Source: Saccharomycopsis phalli (lineage: Eukaryota; Ascomycota; Saccharomycetes; Ascoideales; Saccharomycopsidaceae). From it: DNA of 64,000 nt. Within the stretch, counting starts at the first letter, position 1. Each line of letters begins with the position of its first letter. The stretch spans positions 310,001 through 374,000 of the forward strand of contig CP073215.1 in the NCBI GenBank assembly GCA_020342235.1, given 5' to 3'. The notes under the pieces are model-generated. The model saw only the letters and a program-made list of their open reading frames with translations. It searched no databases and was not told the origin of the DNA. A program made the position numbers and the translations under genes. Positions 20,136 through 30,600 of this stretch are shown here, piece after piece.

Positions 20136-21011
20136 ATAGACAAGATTTTGGACCTGCAGCCTGAAAAATTGCAAAGTTGACGCACGGATATTTGAATTGT
20201 CTACGATTTACGATGCTTTATATAGGATGTAATATAGAGACTATTACAAGTTGGTGCAATGGCTAAATATATTTGCTTGATCAAAGTGTGACTATTTATA
20301 CTTGAAAAAGAGGACTAGTCTTGATGTGAGTGATTTCTGTAGCTACCAAAGAGAAAGTACGGTTTTCATTACATAAATGGCAAGAGTTAAATGGTGTGTT
20401 TTGATCTTTGGTGGATGGAGCTGAAATTAGACATGGTTAGTTTGATTATAGAAGCTATATGATGTTTATTTTTTAATCGAATGATTTAATGATCCAAGTG
20501 ACGGACAAATTACTGTCTTGTACCAGTGCAGTGATATTTTGTAATTATGAATATACTGTTGAAATCAGAGTTTCATTGTCGTTGGCTACGTATTGTAAAG
20601 GCCAATTTCTTATGATTTTAGCACAGCTTGGTCATTATAGAAGAGTGGGATGCTATAAAATGTCTAGTAAAAGAAGCAGTAAAATGTCTAGTAAAATAAG
20701 CAGTAAAATGTCTAGTAAAATAAGCAGTAGAATGACCAGTAAAATATCCACTCTGTGAAATGTCTAGAGAATAGTAGAATGCCCAGTCTGTGAACGTCTA
20801 GTAACGTCAATCTAAACATCTAGTAACGTCAGTCTGTAAACGTCTCAATGTTGAAAATTAATACCACTTAACCTGTCAACGTTTGGTAGAATACACCCAG
20901 CCCTATATCGTCAGGACAGACTCCAAGCATCACAATATGCTGAACCAGCAGCTACTCCATCAATCACAAATAACCACCAACCAATACCAGCCCAAACAAC
21001 TCTCTGCTGCA
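20136..21011. other. Intergenic, one small array
   Basis: AT-rich spacer. An AGTAAAATGTCTAGTAAAATAAGC-like array spans about 20651-20757, with looser GTCTAGTAACGTC copies to about 20850. Nothing else is recognised. Confidence 0.6.
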
Positions 21012-21656
21012 TCACGTGACATTGTCGTAGTCGCCATACAACACCTTCAGCACACTAGTGATTGGAAGGTCCCAGACCCCGCTGGTGACCCCCCAAAGAA
21101 ACGTGACGTCATCAAAGTCCATTGTGCTGTTCCCACATGTCTTTTGGTTGCTCATTACTGCGTGTTCGTCGGTGATGTTTCGTATATCCTTCAAGCTTTT
21201 GGCCTTGACTTCTACGTTGTACAACAACAATCCTAGGTAGATATACATCATGGCGACTAGCACATACGACGGCACAGCCAACTGCCACCACCGGTCAGGA
21301 TAATAGTATATTCCCAAGTAGTTGAAGGTGGTTTTTGGCACTAGTGCCCAGGCGAGCCACATGACCAAGAAGCAAATGGACAAGAGATGAATGGCAAATC
21401 CGTTGTATTCGGTTTTCAGGGTGATTTTGTTGCTGACGATGACGTCCGACTCGCGTGCTAAGATATCTGAGATGCTGTACCTCACGAAATTCTTCTTCTT
21501 CAACAAGTCCTCGTAATCGTAAGTTCGCGAGCTGCTGCTGCTTCTTTTTGGGCTGGGCAGGCGGCTGGTGAGCCGGAACCGGCGTCTGAGAAGCTCGCTG
21601 GCATTTTCTTCCACCAAATTTGGCGACGAAATCGAGGCGTACATGTTGCGAAACAT
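21012..21656 (-). CDS. GPI19: GPI-GlcNAc transferase subunit PIG-P/Gpi19
   Basis: PIG-P family subunit of the ER enzyme that adds GlcNAc to phosphatidylinositol, the first step of GPI-anchor synthesis. Residues about 85-150 hold the PIG-P hairpin: EYNGFAIHLLSICFLVMWLAW, the signature FNYLGIYYYPDRWWQLAVPSY, and the second helix VLVAMMYIYLGLLLYNV. A short lumen/cytosol tail follows with DIRNITDEHAV and DLPITSVLKVLYG. At 214 residues it is longer than yeast Gpi19 (140) because of a Ser/Arg-rich N-terminus. The frame above begins with TTG, so the ATG at 21656 is used; 21644 is an alternative. It is divergent from TIF3 over about 200 bp. Confidence 0.9.
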   Translation of the reverse strand: MFRNMYASISSPNLVEENASELLRRRFRLTSRLPSPKRSSSSSRTYDYEDLLKKKNFVRYSISDILARESDVIVSNKITLKTEYNGFAIHLLSICFLVMWLAWALVPKTTFNYLGIYYYPDRWWQLAVPSYVLVAMMYIYLGLLLYNVEVKAKSLKDIRNITDEHAVMSNQKTCGNSTMDFDDVTFLWGVTSGVWDLPITSVLKVLYGDYDNVT

Positions 21657-21844
21657 GCAGTTTGAGTAGCACCAGCCTACGAACAAGCTGTAATACCCGG
21701 CCGTACCATTACCCGCCCATTCAGTTGACGTACATGTGACGTTGTATAGTTGTTCCAGCAGGGGGGTTTATTTGCAACATTGACTCGACGTTGAGATATA
21801 GCAAAGAGTTTGTGAGATGGATTTTGAAGATTTTGGGGCGATGG

Positions 21845-21856
21845 TACTAACTGGCA
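21845..21856 (+). promoter_or_regulatory. Candidate splice acceptor upstream of the TIF3 start
   Basis: TACTAAC at 21845-21851 followed by TGG and CAG, the same spacing style as the certain TIF3 acceptor at 22571-22582. If used, the next exon begins TG-TCT-AAG-AAG, so an upstream exon ending in A would make a split ATG. No matching donor ending in A|GT was found, so this is only a candidate. Confidence 0.3.
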
Positions 21857-21874
21857 GTGTCTAAGAAGAATAAG

Positions 21875-24800
21875 ATGTCCTTGAAGGAGTTTATGACTGA
21901 TGAGCGTGAGTATTTATTGAGTGAGTGGTATTGAATGGAGTGGAGTGTTTGGTATGTGGAGAGGATAACGATGTGAATGAGAGAATGAGAGAATAAGAGA
22001 ATAAGAGAATGAGGATGAGAGTGAAGATGTTAATGAAGATAGGGTAGACGAAGATTCGAGATGAAGATTCGAGATGAAGATATGAGACGAAGATTCGAGA
22101 TGAAGATATGAGACGAAGATATGAGACGAAGATATGAGACGAAGATATGAGACGAAGATATGAGACGAAGGTATGAGACGAAGGTATGAGACAAAGATAT
22201 GAGACGAAGATATGAGACGAAGATATGAGACGAAGATATGAGACGAAGATATGAGACGAAGATATGAGACGAAGATATGAGACGAAGGTATGAGACAAAG
22301 ATACGAGACAAAGGTTCGAGACAATTACACGAGAATTAGAACATTTCAACACCGTACCAATTGACAAATTCCAAGTCGACACTCGAGAATTCACAGCAAA
22401 ACGCCAGACTACCCAAGGTAGCAATATTCAAGAAATACCAACCGTTTCATGTCCAATTCAGAAACCAGAGTACAACCAATGTTTGAGCATCTACAACGGA
22501 TGCCACATGACTTCAATTTGCACCACCAAACACACTCCACCAGACCATTGACCACCAAAAATACGTACCATACTAACCACAGAATTCGGAGGCTCGTGGG
22601 CCGATGATGATATCGACTTGTCACTGATTAGTGTTCCTGTACAACAGAGCCACACCAATGACAACAGTTATGACTACCACAAGCACAACCTCAACCATTA
22701 TGAGTACCGATCCAGCGGATACAGCCGGCCAATCAACACATCTATACCAGAGCCACGGCTCCCAGTGGAGGTTCCTGGTCCGTTTATACTCAAGTTCTCC
22801 AACATCTCGAGCGACTTCAGCAACGACCTACTTCTCCGGTTGTTCAACAACTACCTCGACATCATAGGACGGTACCCCGACTTTATCGAAGAGCACCAGT
22901 ACTATTTTCGGGTAAACTACTCGCTGGGACGCGGCATCCGCTTGAAGAAGTTCAAGTTGTTCTGGGGCTTGCGCACCGCTCCTGGAGACAAGTATCCGCG
23001 CAAAGTGGCATTTGTCGAGTTTTGCAACTTGCTCGACTTCAACTTGGCGTTGCTCTGGAACGAGCAGGGCATATATGGGCACGACATCCAGAACTACAGC
23101 CAGTATCTCAGTGGGGCTAGCTTCAAATATAACAAGTACACGGCCACAGAGCGAAAGGAGCACGAGGACGATCGTATCAAGATCGAGGTCGCCGACTTTG
23201 ATGACTTTAAACGGTTCAACAACTCCACCGAGTACCAAAACCGAATCCAGCAGCAGTATGCCCATATCGACGAGCCCAAGGTCCCAGCAAAGCCCCGGCC
23301 AAATCCATTTGGCAATGCAAAGCCAGTGGACACGTTTTCCAAGGAGCGTGAGCTTGACGTGTTGATGAGCAAGCATGCAATCAACTCGACTACGTTCAAG
23401 TTGGGCGTGACTTTGGATGAATTGGCGTCCTTGAGAAAAGAAACCCAGGCAAAGGAGAGTCCAAAGGAGAAGCCCAAGGAGAAGCCCAAGGAGAAGCTCA
23501 AGGAGAAGCCCAAGCTGGACCAAGCCAAGCAGGACAAGCAGGAGCTTCTAGAAGTGAAGAAGAGCCCAGTGAAGAAGTCGCCGCGTTTGATTTTGAACAA
23601 GACCGCGACCCAGAGCAGAGGGCAAAGCAAGGACGGGTCTCACGACAATCTGAACCACCAGGGAGGTTCAGTGGTTTCGCCTGCATTGAAGTATTCCGCA
23701 GTGGTGCGCAACCAGATTGAAAAGAATAGCAAGAGTGGGAGTAGCAGTCCTGCGCCGGCTGAAACTCATGTCCCGGTTTCACAGGGTCCAAATGAGATTT
23801 TGGCGGGTTCAGCTAGTTCTGATGTGGGGATTTCGGCTCCAGTGGCTCGGCCAGCTTCTCAATCGGTTTCTCAACCAGTTTCTCAACCAGTTTCTCAACC
23901 AGTTTCTCAACCAGTTTCTCAACCAATCTCCCAACCAATCTCCCAACCAATATCTCATCCTGCTCCAATTGTTTCCATCCCTCCAATTGAAAGCTGGGCA
24001 GATTCAACCACCGACAGCATCCCAGACGACTTTGCAGAACCAGTTGAGTTCAAGCCAACTATTCTCAAACGCGAGACCGTGAAACCGGAATTGCGCCCTA
24101 GCCCTGTCCCAGTGAATAATCCATGGAACAAGCCTGTGGTAAATTCAGTCGACTCCGATAAATGGGAGAGAGCTGCCAAGCCCGAAGCCAATGAGAAATC
24201 CAATTACCGAAACGTGACGTACCGGCCAAAGAAGGACGAAAAGCCCAAAGAGGAGGAAAGAAAGGCTGGCAGTCGGCGGAATAGCAGAGGGAGAAGAAGC
24301 GGGGCTTTTGGGTCGTTTAATGCGCACTATTATGGGCCGAATTACAAAGGTCACCGGATTGAAGACGACAAGGAGAGTAACACAAAGGAAAATGGAGCAA
24401 GGGAAAGTGGAGCAAGGGAAAATGGAGCAAGGGAAAATGGAGCAAGGGAAAATGGAGCAAGGGAAAATGGAGCAAGGGAAAATGGAGCAAGGGAAAATGA
24501 AGCCAAGAATGAACCAAAGGAGGTAGGTGCAAAGGAAAAGAGTTTACGAAAGAATGAAAGAAGCAAGAGTGAAAGAAGCAAGAACGTGAGAGGCAAGAGC
24601 GAGAGAGGCAAGAGCGAAAGGAACAAAAATGAGAAAAAGAGCGAGAAAAAGAGTGAAGGAGACCTGAGCAAGGATGAAAAGCCAGGAAAGGACGAGGAAA
24701 AGAGGGCGAAAAGAGAGGAAAAAAAGCGAGAAAGGGGAGGCGAGGCTAAAAACGGAGAAGCCGAAGGAGAAGGGGCAGAAAAGGAGGGCACGAGAAAGAA

Positions 24801-25242
24801 ACTGCTGCGGAGAAGAAGAAGAGCCCGTCACGATTCGGTCAAAAATGGAGACGCGGTAAAGCCCGAAACCAGCAACGCCAAGAAGGAGTCCAAGGAAACA
24901 AAAAAAGAAGCCAAGAAGGAGACTAAAAAAGAGGCCAAGGAAAACGGCGAGACCAAAAGGGAGGCCAGAAAGGAAGCCAGAAAGAGCCAGAAATTGGAAA
25001 AGGGCGGAAAACTGGAAAACGACAAGGCGGAAAACGACAAGGCGGAAAACGGCAATGGTAACAAGGGCCGGCTGGCGGCTCAGCAAGGTCCAGGAAAAAG
25101 CAAGACAGTAAAGGACGAAGCGGTGGAGATCATCAGCCACCAGCAAGGTTCCAGACGAGGGCTGAGCCGCAGAGGAAGACCAAGGTTTGGCAGTATGGGT
25201 GCATACCAGGCCAAGACCACGGTGTTTAACACGCCTAGTTGA
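21875..25242 (+). CDS. TIF3: Translation initiation factor eIF4B (Tif3), two exons
   Basis: Model: join 21875-21905 and 22583-25242, 896 residues. eIF4B stimulates the eIF4A helicase in mRNA recruitment. Exon 1 gives MSLKEFMTDE; across the junction it reads QFGGSWADDDIDL, matching the N-terminal W-A-D/E-D-D block of yeast Tif3. Residues about 75-190 form an RRM-like domain (FILKFSNIS as RNP2, RKVAFVEF as RNP1). Then comes the family hallmark NPFGNAKPVDTFSKEREL (human FGGAKPVDTAARERE). The long C-terminal half is low complexity: KEKP units, SQPV/SQPI units, six or more GAREN units, and K/E-rich coiled or disordered sequence. It is twice the length of yeast Tif3 because of these repeats. The large exon alone has no ATG at its head, so splicing is required. 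Confidence 0.9.
21906..22582 (+). other. Spliceosomal intron of TIF3
   Basis: It starts GTGAGTATTT and ends TACTAACCACAG (branch site 22571-22577, acceptor AG at 22581-22582), 677 nt. Splicing joins C|AA to give a Gln codon and keeps the frame. The branch site lies only five bases from the 3' AG, as in Yarrowia-type yeasts. The intron carries a 13-bp minisatellite. A second GTGAGT near 21920 could be an alternative donor. Confidence 0.88.
22049..22322. repeat. 13-bp minisatellite inside the TIF3 intron
   Basis: About twenty copies of the purine-rich 13-bp unit gaagatatgagac with variants (ttcgagat, ggtatgag, acaaag). Because 13 is not a multiple of three, all three frames of the minus strand stay open and give false Ser/Leu/Ile-rich ORFs with a 13-residue period. 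Confidence 0.95.
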
Positions 25243-26626
25243 ATGATCAGTTGTGTTGGAGAGGGATACGATGGCATTTTATGGTTCAACGATTGTATAA
25301 ATATAATAGAATAAGCAGCCTTTGCGAATATTTCCATCTTGCTGTTGGTTATAGCTTATTTAATTGCTTGACATTGAGAATATAGAACTCACGCGTCTGT
25401 AGGCTGTCTGGTTGAGGAATGAGGTTTCAACAGATGTGTCGAAGTATGTCACAGGATGTATCGAAGGACGTTCACATTTGTAAAAAGAAAATGGTCTAGA
25501 AAGTCCATTCCTTTCCGACAGAATGGGCACCAGAATGGAATTGAGAAGCAAATCACAGAATAACGCGATCTAAACCTGAAACCGAACGAGATTAAATTTG
25601 GTAAATACTGGTTGTAGTAAATGTTTACCCTTTTTTGCTACTCATATCGTCCTTGAATTCTTTTAAAGAATCAGGACTTGGCTTTTTAATTGTCTCAGTC
25701 TGGTTTTAGTTCCTCAGTAAAGTTGCCCAACCGATTCAACTCACTTTACTCCGAGCAATATCCCTTGTCAAGTATAAATAGTCAAGCAATGTATTTTGGC
25801 TATTTCACCACTCATATTCTAGTTTGTATACTGCACTGGTCATGAGACCCGCTTATACAGCTACCATTGTCATTAATATTGTAACTAGAATACGAGTTGG
25901 TGTAGTTAACATGTCAAACTTAGTGACAACCCTACGTCAGGCTACCGTACTAGTACCGAGACAAAGCTCAGTCTGTCTATAAAAATAATACATACATAGC
26001 TAACATGTATATATTAAGGCTTGTGTAATGAAGAACAAGAAAGGGTTAACCTAAAATTCTATTTACCATCTGTTTGGCTCTTTGGAAATGGTCTAGCCAG
26101 GTCCATTTCCTCTTTACAATAATACCGCGTTTTCTCATGACCTCTGATCCTTGTCAAGATATTCATTGCTCTCTTTGAAACTTAGTTTTCTTTGTCTTTG
26201 TCTTTTATACTTGCTTTTTGACCCAATCTCCCAGTAAAAGGAAATGGTCCAGCCAAGTCCATTCCTTTTGACCAAAGAATGTGTCTTAACTTTTCCAGAT
26301 GTGGATAGCCAAATTATTCTTTGAATGGTTGAGCAAATATATTTCAGCTATTACCAACTCGTATCCTAGTTACTATATTACAGATTATCAATAGCCATGT
26401 CAACTGTAAACTCTAGTCGATTGAGTGGCATGATTTCTCGACGGAAGTTTTTCAAAATAGAGTTGAAATGTTTATTTTTCTTGTTAGAATATCGTATCTT
26501 TCTTTGGCAGTGGTTACCGTACGGCTCTATTACGATAAGACCATGTGAGTGATGCCAAATGTAAATCCACAATCGCAATGTAATTCTAAGAAATATACAA
26601 GTCTAAATAAACTCACTCGGTATAGA

Positions 26627-26758
26627 TTTACTCGTCTACATTTATTCGTCTACATTTATTCGTCTACATTTATTCGTCTACATTTATTCGTCTACATTTA
26701 CTCGTCTACATTTACTCGTCTACATTTACTCGTCTACATTTACTCGTCTACATTCACT
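26627..26758. repeat. 14-bp minisatellite
   Basis: About nine copies of tttattcgtctaca, shifting to tttactcgtctaca in the second half, so the array is made of two sub-blocks. Confidence 0.9.
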
Positions 26759-27023
26759 CATTCTAAATACAATACGCGGGCAGGAGCATGGTGAGGTTTG
26801 ACCCCTCAGTATAGCGGCGCTGCTCATAGTTTCAGCAGTGAAAACTGTTTGAAGCCTAGTATAGATATAGACTACAAATAATAATAATAAATATATTACG
26901 CGCATCATGGAGTAGTGCCCGGTTTAAGCGAACCACTCCGACACGAAAGTCTCGGAAGAGAATACCAAAGTCTAAAACGAGCAATGATAGATCCAACGAG
27001 TCTTGTGACCATTGTAATGAGAT

Positions 27024-27290
27024 TCAAGACTATAGCTATACTTTGACTCTGGAGATGTATATGCCGTCCAAGACTAGGGATGGGGCTGCTATATATGTTG
27101 CTTAGAGAAACCCTAAGATCTAGCGAAAGCTCATTGCCTCTCCAATGCTCATTACCATGTATATTTAAAAGCTCTAGTTGATAGTTTTCCATCTCTGTTG
27201 CAGAGTTTTCTTTTGACGACTACATAGCCGTCCTTGGTCATATACGGCAAAGTATAGAGCTCCTCTTGGAGCCTAGTATAGCTATAGCCT
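27024..27290. mobile_element. Head-to-head pair of SINE-like tail repeats
   Basis: A minus copy (27024 to about 27165; ends in CTATAG, hairpin GTCTTGGACGG, AGGGTTTCTCTAAGC head) meets a plus copy (about 27138-27290; CTCCAATGCTCATTACCATG head, CGTCC hairpin region, TTGGAGCCTAGTATAGCTATAG tail). The heads are shared or abut at about 27138-27165. Each end has AT-rich tail sequence. Confidence 0.65.
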
Positions 27291-27299
27291 TGAATATTA

Positions 27300-27440
27300 T
27301 CATTAGAGAAACCCTTGGATGGTAGAAAACCCCAGGTGGGATTGAGTAGTTTTGGTAGATTTTATGGACAGACTGAGCTTTTGCCTTGTGACTAGTATGG
27401 TAGCCTGGCGTAAGGTTGTCACTAAGGTTGAATTGATGGC
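27300..27440 (-). mobile_element. Fossil repeat copy with a GCCAGGCTACCAT head
   Basis: On the minus strand this reads GTGACAACCTTACGCCAGGC, then TACCATACTAG, CAAAAGCTCAGTCTG, and ends ATCCAAGGGTTTCTCTAATG. It matches 45245-45365 (+) almost throughout and 25920-25975 (+) in part. It belongs to the head type seen in the 45210 element. Confidence 0.7.
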
Positions 27441-27611
27441 TAAATATAGAAATGAATATATTAATACATTCATCTAGATCTACTGTCTACCTTATCTACC
27501 TTATCTACATTATCTACATTATCTACCTTATCTACATTATCTACATTATCTACCTTATCTACATTATCTACCTTATCTCATCCTACCTCCTAATCACACT
27601 CCATTTGGACA

Positions 27612-30600
27612 CTACCCAAATTTATGGTCCATCAGGTCAACCGGATGAACCAAGTCAATGCCGCTGCCCAAGTCATCGATATAAGGCTCCGACTCGCTGG
27701 AATTTCTCAAGGCAAGTCTGCGGTTGCGCCTGGTGTTTTTCTGGGTATCCTTTTGGGTCTCGTACTCCAACCTGCCGTAATTGACCATTGGTTCGTGCTT
27801 CTTGTGGTGACGGAGCTTGTTGCCGATGATGTCGCCGGTATGGTGGATCAAGACGCGAATCAAGTCCTTTTTGATGGCCAACGTGAGGTCCTGGACGGTG
27901 CAAATGTAGTTGATGTACGTCAACGGCGGGATGTGGACCACGAGCTGGTTAACGTTGGCAATGCTCAGGGGCCGGTTTGCCTTGTAGGTGAGGTTCAAGT
28001 CGATGGAGTGCAACTCGACGCGGTTGAAGTTGACGAACTTTGCCGAGCGCTGTTCCATGATTTGGATGCCGTTTGCGGGGTCTGGGGTCTGGGGTTTTGG
28101 GGCGTTGTTTTTCCGAGGGAAGATGTATTCAAAGAGTTGGCGGGCGCTGGAGCTTTCGATCTGCAATAGCAACGGGCTGATGTCGACGACGACGCGTTCC
28201 ATGACTGAGATTCCGCCGACGGGGGCGAGGTTTTTCCAGTGGACTGAGATCATGTTTGACGAGTTGAGGGGGTTCAGGGATTGTCCCATGGATTGTCCCA
28301 TGGATTGTCCCTTGGATTGTCCCTTGGATTGTCCCTTGGATTGTCCCTTGGATTGCCTTCCCTGCTTAGGATGAGACTTCCCTGGAGCTATGAAATCACC
28401 AAGAGACCCCGCGGAAAACCCGTTAATGGACCGAATACACACCGACTTTGTCGCCGAGCCGCGAGACAGCGACACGCTGGAATAACGGCAGTGGGCCAAA
28501 GCCAAGTCCAAAAACACGTCCCTGCGGGCGTCCAAGAACCGCCAGATGAGCTTCTCGGCGTGAATCTGCGACAGAAGGTCTCTGCGCGCGTCGGGGGTCC
28601 GGAGAGCTCGGATGCTGTACAAGAGCTTGAGCTTGAGACGGTGGATCCAGACGTCGAGACAGGCCAAGTGATCTGGGCTGGTGCCGGTGTCGCGGAGCAG
28701 GAAGTTGTTTTTCGTAAACTGGAGCGCGCGGATCTGGGTCTGGATGTTCTCGACGTACTTGTCTGGATGGTCGATTGATTCCAAGTCGCTGGCAAGAAGG
28801 AGCCGGCGGAGCTTGGCCGAGCGCAGACTGGCCTTGAGCCCGTGCGCGAGAAGCAAGTCCAACACAATGTAATACACGCTGGCAAACTGGCTGCTGTCAC
28901 CTGAGAACACCACCGAGTCGAGATCGACGTCAAGACGGTTTTGACCTGCGGCCGGACACAATGCGTCTGCGCGGAAGTAGCGGACGGAACACAGGGTGCG
29001 GTCGACGACAGACAACCAGTCGAGCCATGTGGCGTCGTAGAAGGCCTCCTGGTTGAGCCACGGAGGCCATTGGCCGGACTCTGAGCCGAATCCATGGCGG
29101 CGGAACAGCACACGGTGCTGCGCGACCTGGCTAGCGGCGACGACAAACACTTGCATGTGGGTCAAGAGCAACTGGAAGCGGGTCTCGAGCCGGGTTTCTG
29201 GGCCGAGCAAGTCGGAGGCACGGAGCTCAATGTCTTCGGCAAGAACAAGGGCGACCGACTGGCGATTCTGAGCGGACTGGAGCTGGATCTGAGGGTTGAC
29301 GAGCTTGACGAGGAAGATGTGCAGGAGCTCTGTGCCTGGGGGAAGTGTGTCGCTGTGGGAGGCATTTTGCGGTTTGGTGTGGGAGGCCAACGACTCGAGG
29401 TGGGAGATGATGTCGCGGGACATGAAGTAGCGGTAGCTGCGGATGTCGTTGACCTCGCCAATGTACTTGAAGAAGTGGTCGCGGAGGCGGTTGTTCCACT
29501 TGAGGAGGAGGTCGTGGATGATGAGGCGGTTGGAGAAGGAGCTGGTGGATTGGAGGGAGGAAGTTTCGCGGAGCTGGGAGAAGGAAGCGTGGGTGGATGA
29601 GACGATGCTCTGGTTTGTTTTTGTTTTGCGGAGGGAGGGGGAGTGGGAAAGTGAAGGGGCAAATGAGTAGGAGCTGTGTGTATCAAGTGGTGTGTCAAAT
29701 GAGGTGACGCTGTTCTTTTCATTTTCCTTTTCACTCTTTTCACTCTCCTTTTCCAAGACTTTTCCATTGTCCAAGGCACTCTTCTTTTCCAAGGCACTCT
29801 TCTTTTCCAAGGCAATTTTCTTTTCACTCTTTTCACTCTCCTTTTCCAAGACAATTCCATTTTCCAAGGCACTTTTCTTTTCCAAGACACTCTTCTTTTC
29901 ACTTGTCTCACTCTCACTCGTCTCACTCTCCCTCCTTTCACTCACATGTTTACTCTCCCCTTCATTCACATGTTTACTCCCCCTTTCCAAGACTTTTCCC
30001 TCGTCCATCGTTTTCCCCTCCTCCTTCATATTGTCCTTCTCCTCCCCCCTTGGCCCCAAATACTCCCGCTGCTCCCGGATAACCATCGCAATCGTATCCA
30101 AACTATCCTCCAACACCTCCCGGTCCCCGCCCCGCGCAAGCTCCTCCTCTAGCTCCCGATATCGTCGCTCCGCCAACGCAATCCGCGTCTCCTCCTGCCC
30201 CGGAATCCCACCGCACATTTGCCCCGCGCCAAACGGATACTTCTGCGGCACCACGTCCCGCTCGTTCTGCCGGATATACGTCATCCGTGGACTGGCAAAC
30301 AACGGCATGAGCTCGACCCTCGGGCGCGTGCTTCGGGGCCGCGCATAGTCTAGCTCAATATAGTCGTCGATATCCACCCAGCTGCGGTTTTCCGCCGCAC
30401 AGTTTGAGTCGCCACGCGGCGCAGCACCAAGGTCGGGGAAAATCACCACCAGCGGCTCGCTGGCACTCGAGTCGGTGCTCATGGTGTCGGAGTCGACCTG
30501 CAAGCTGTGGAGAAGAAGATCCTCCAAGGACTGCTCGGCAAACTCGGTGTTGACGATGCGCGCGTCTGCGGCAGTGCAGTCGATCTTCCCCTGGTTGAAC

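Larger units (their letters stand above)
25243..27611. other. Gene-free 2.4-kb spacer rich in repeats
   Basis: It holds dispersed-repeat pieces: a GTAAAGTTGCCCAACCGATTC block at about 25720 that recurs near 54990, AATGGTCTAG...TCCATTCC blocks at about 25490, 26085 and 26245 that recur near 59560, and a GTGACAACCCTACGTCAGGC block at 25925. It also holds SINE-like tails at 26800-26900 and 27024-27290, a 14-bp array at 26627-26758, and a 9-bp TCTACMTTA array at about 27486-27581 next to the FMP27 stop. No gene is seen. Confidence 0.6.

Noticed and set aside
21891-22424. Three overlapping minus-strand ORFs rich in SSHIFVSYLR repeats
   Set aside because: They are the three frames of a 13-bp array inside the TIF3 intron. 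The 13-residue period (39 nt) is a by-product.
22618-25242. Taking the 874-codon frame as a complete gene starting at 22618
   Set aside because: It begins with TTG, and conserved eIF4B residues lie directly upstream across a clear splice acceptor.
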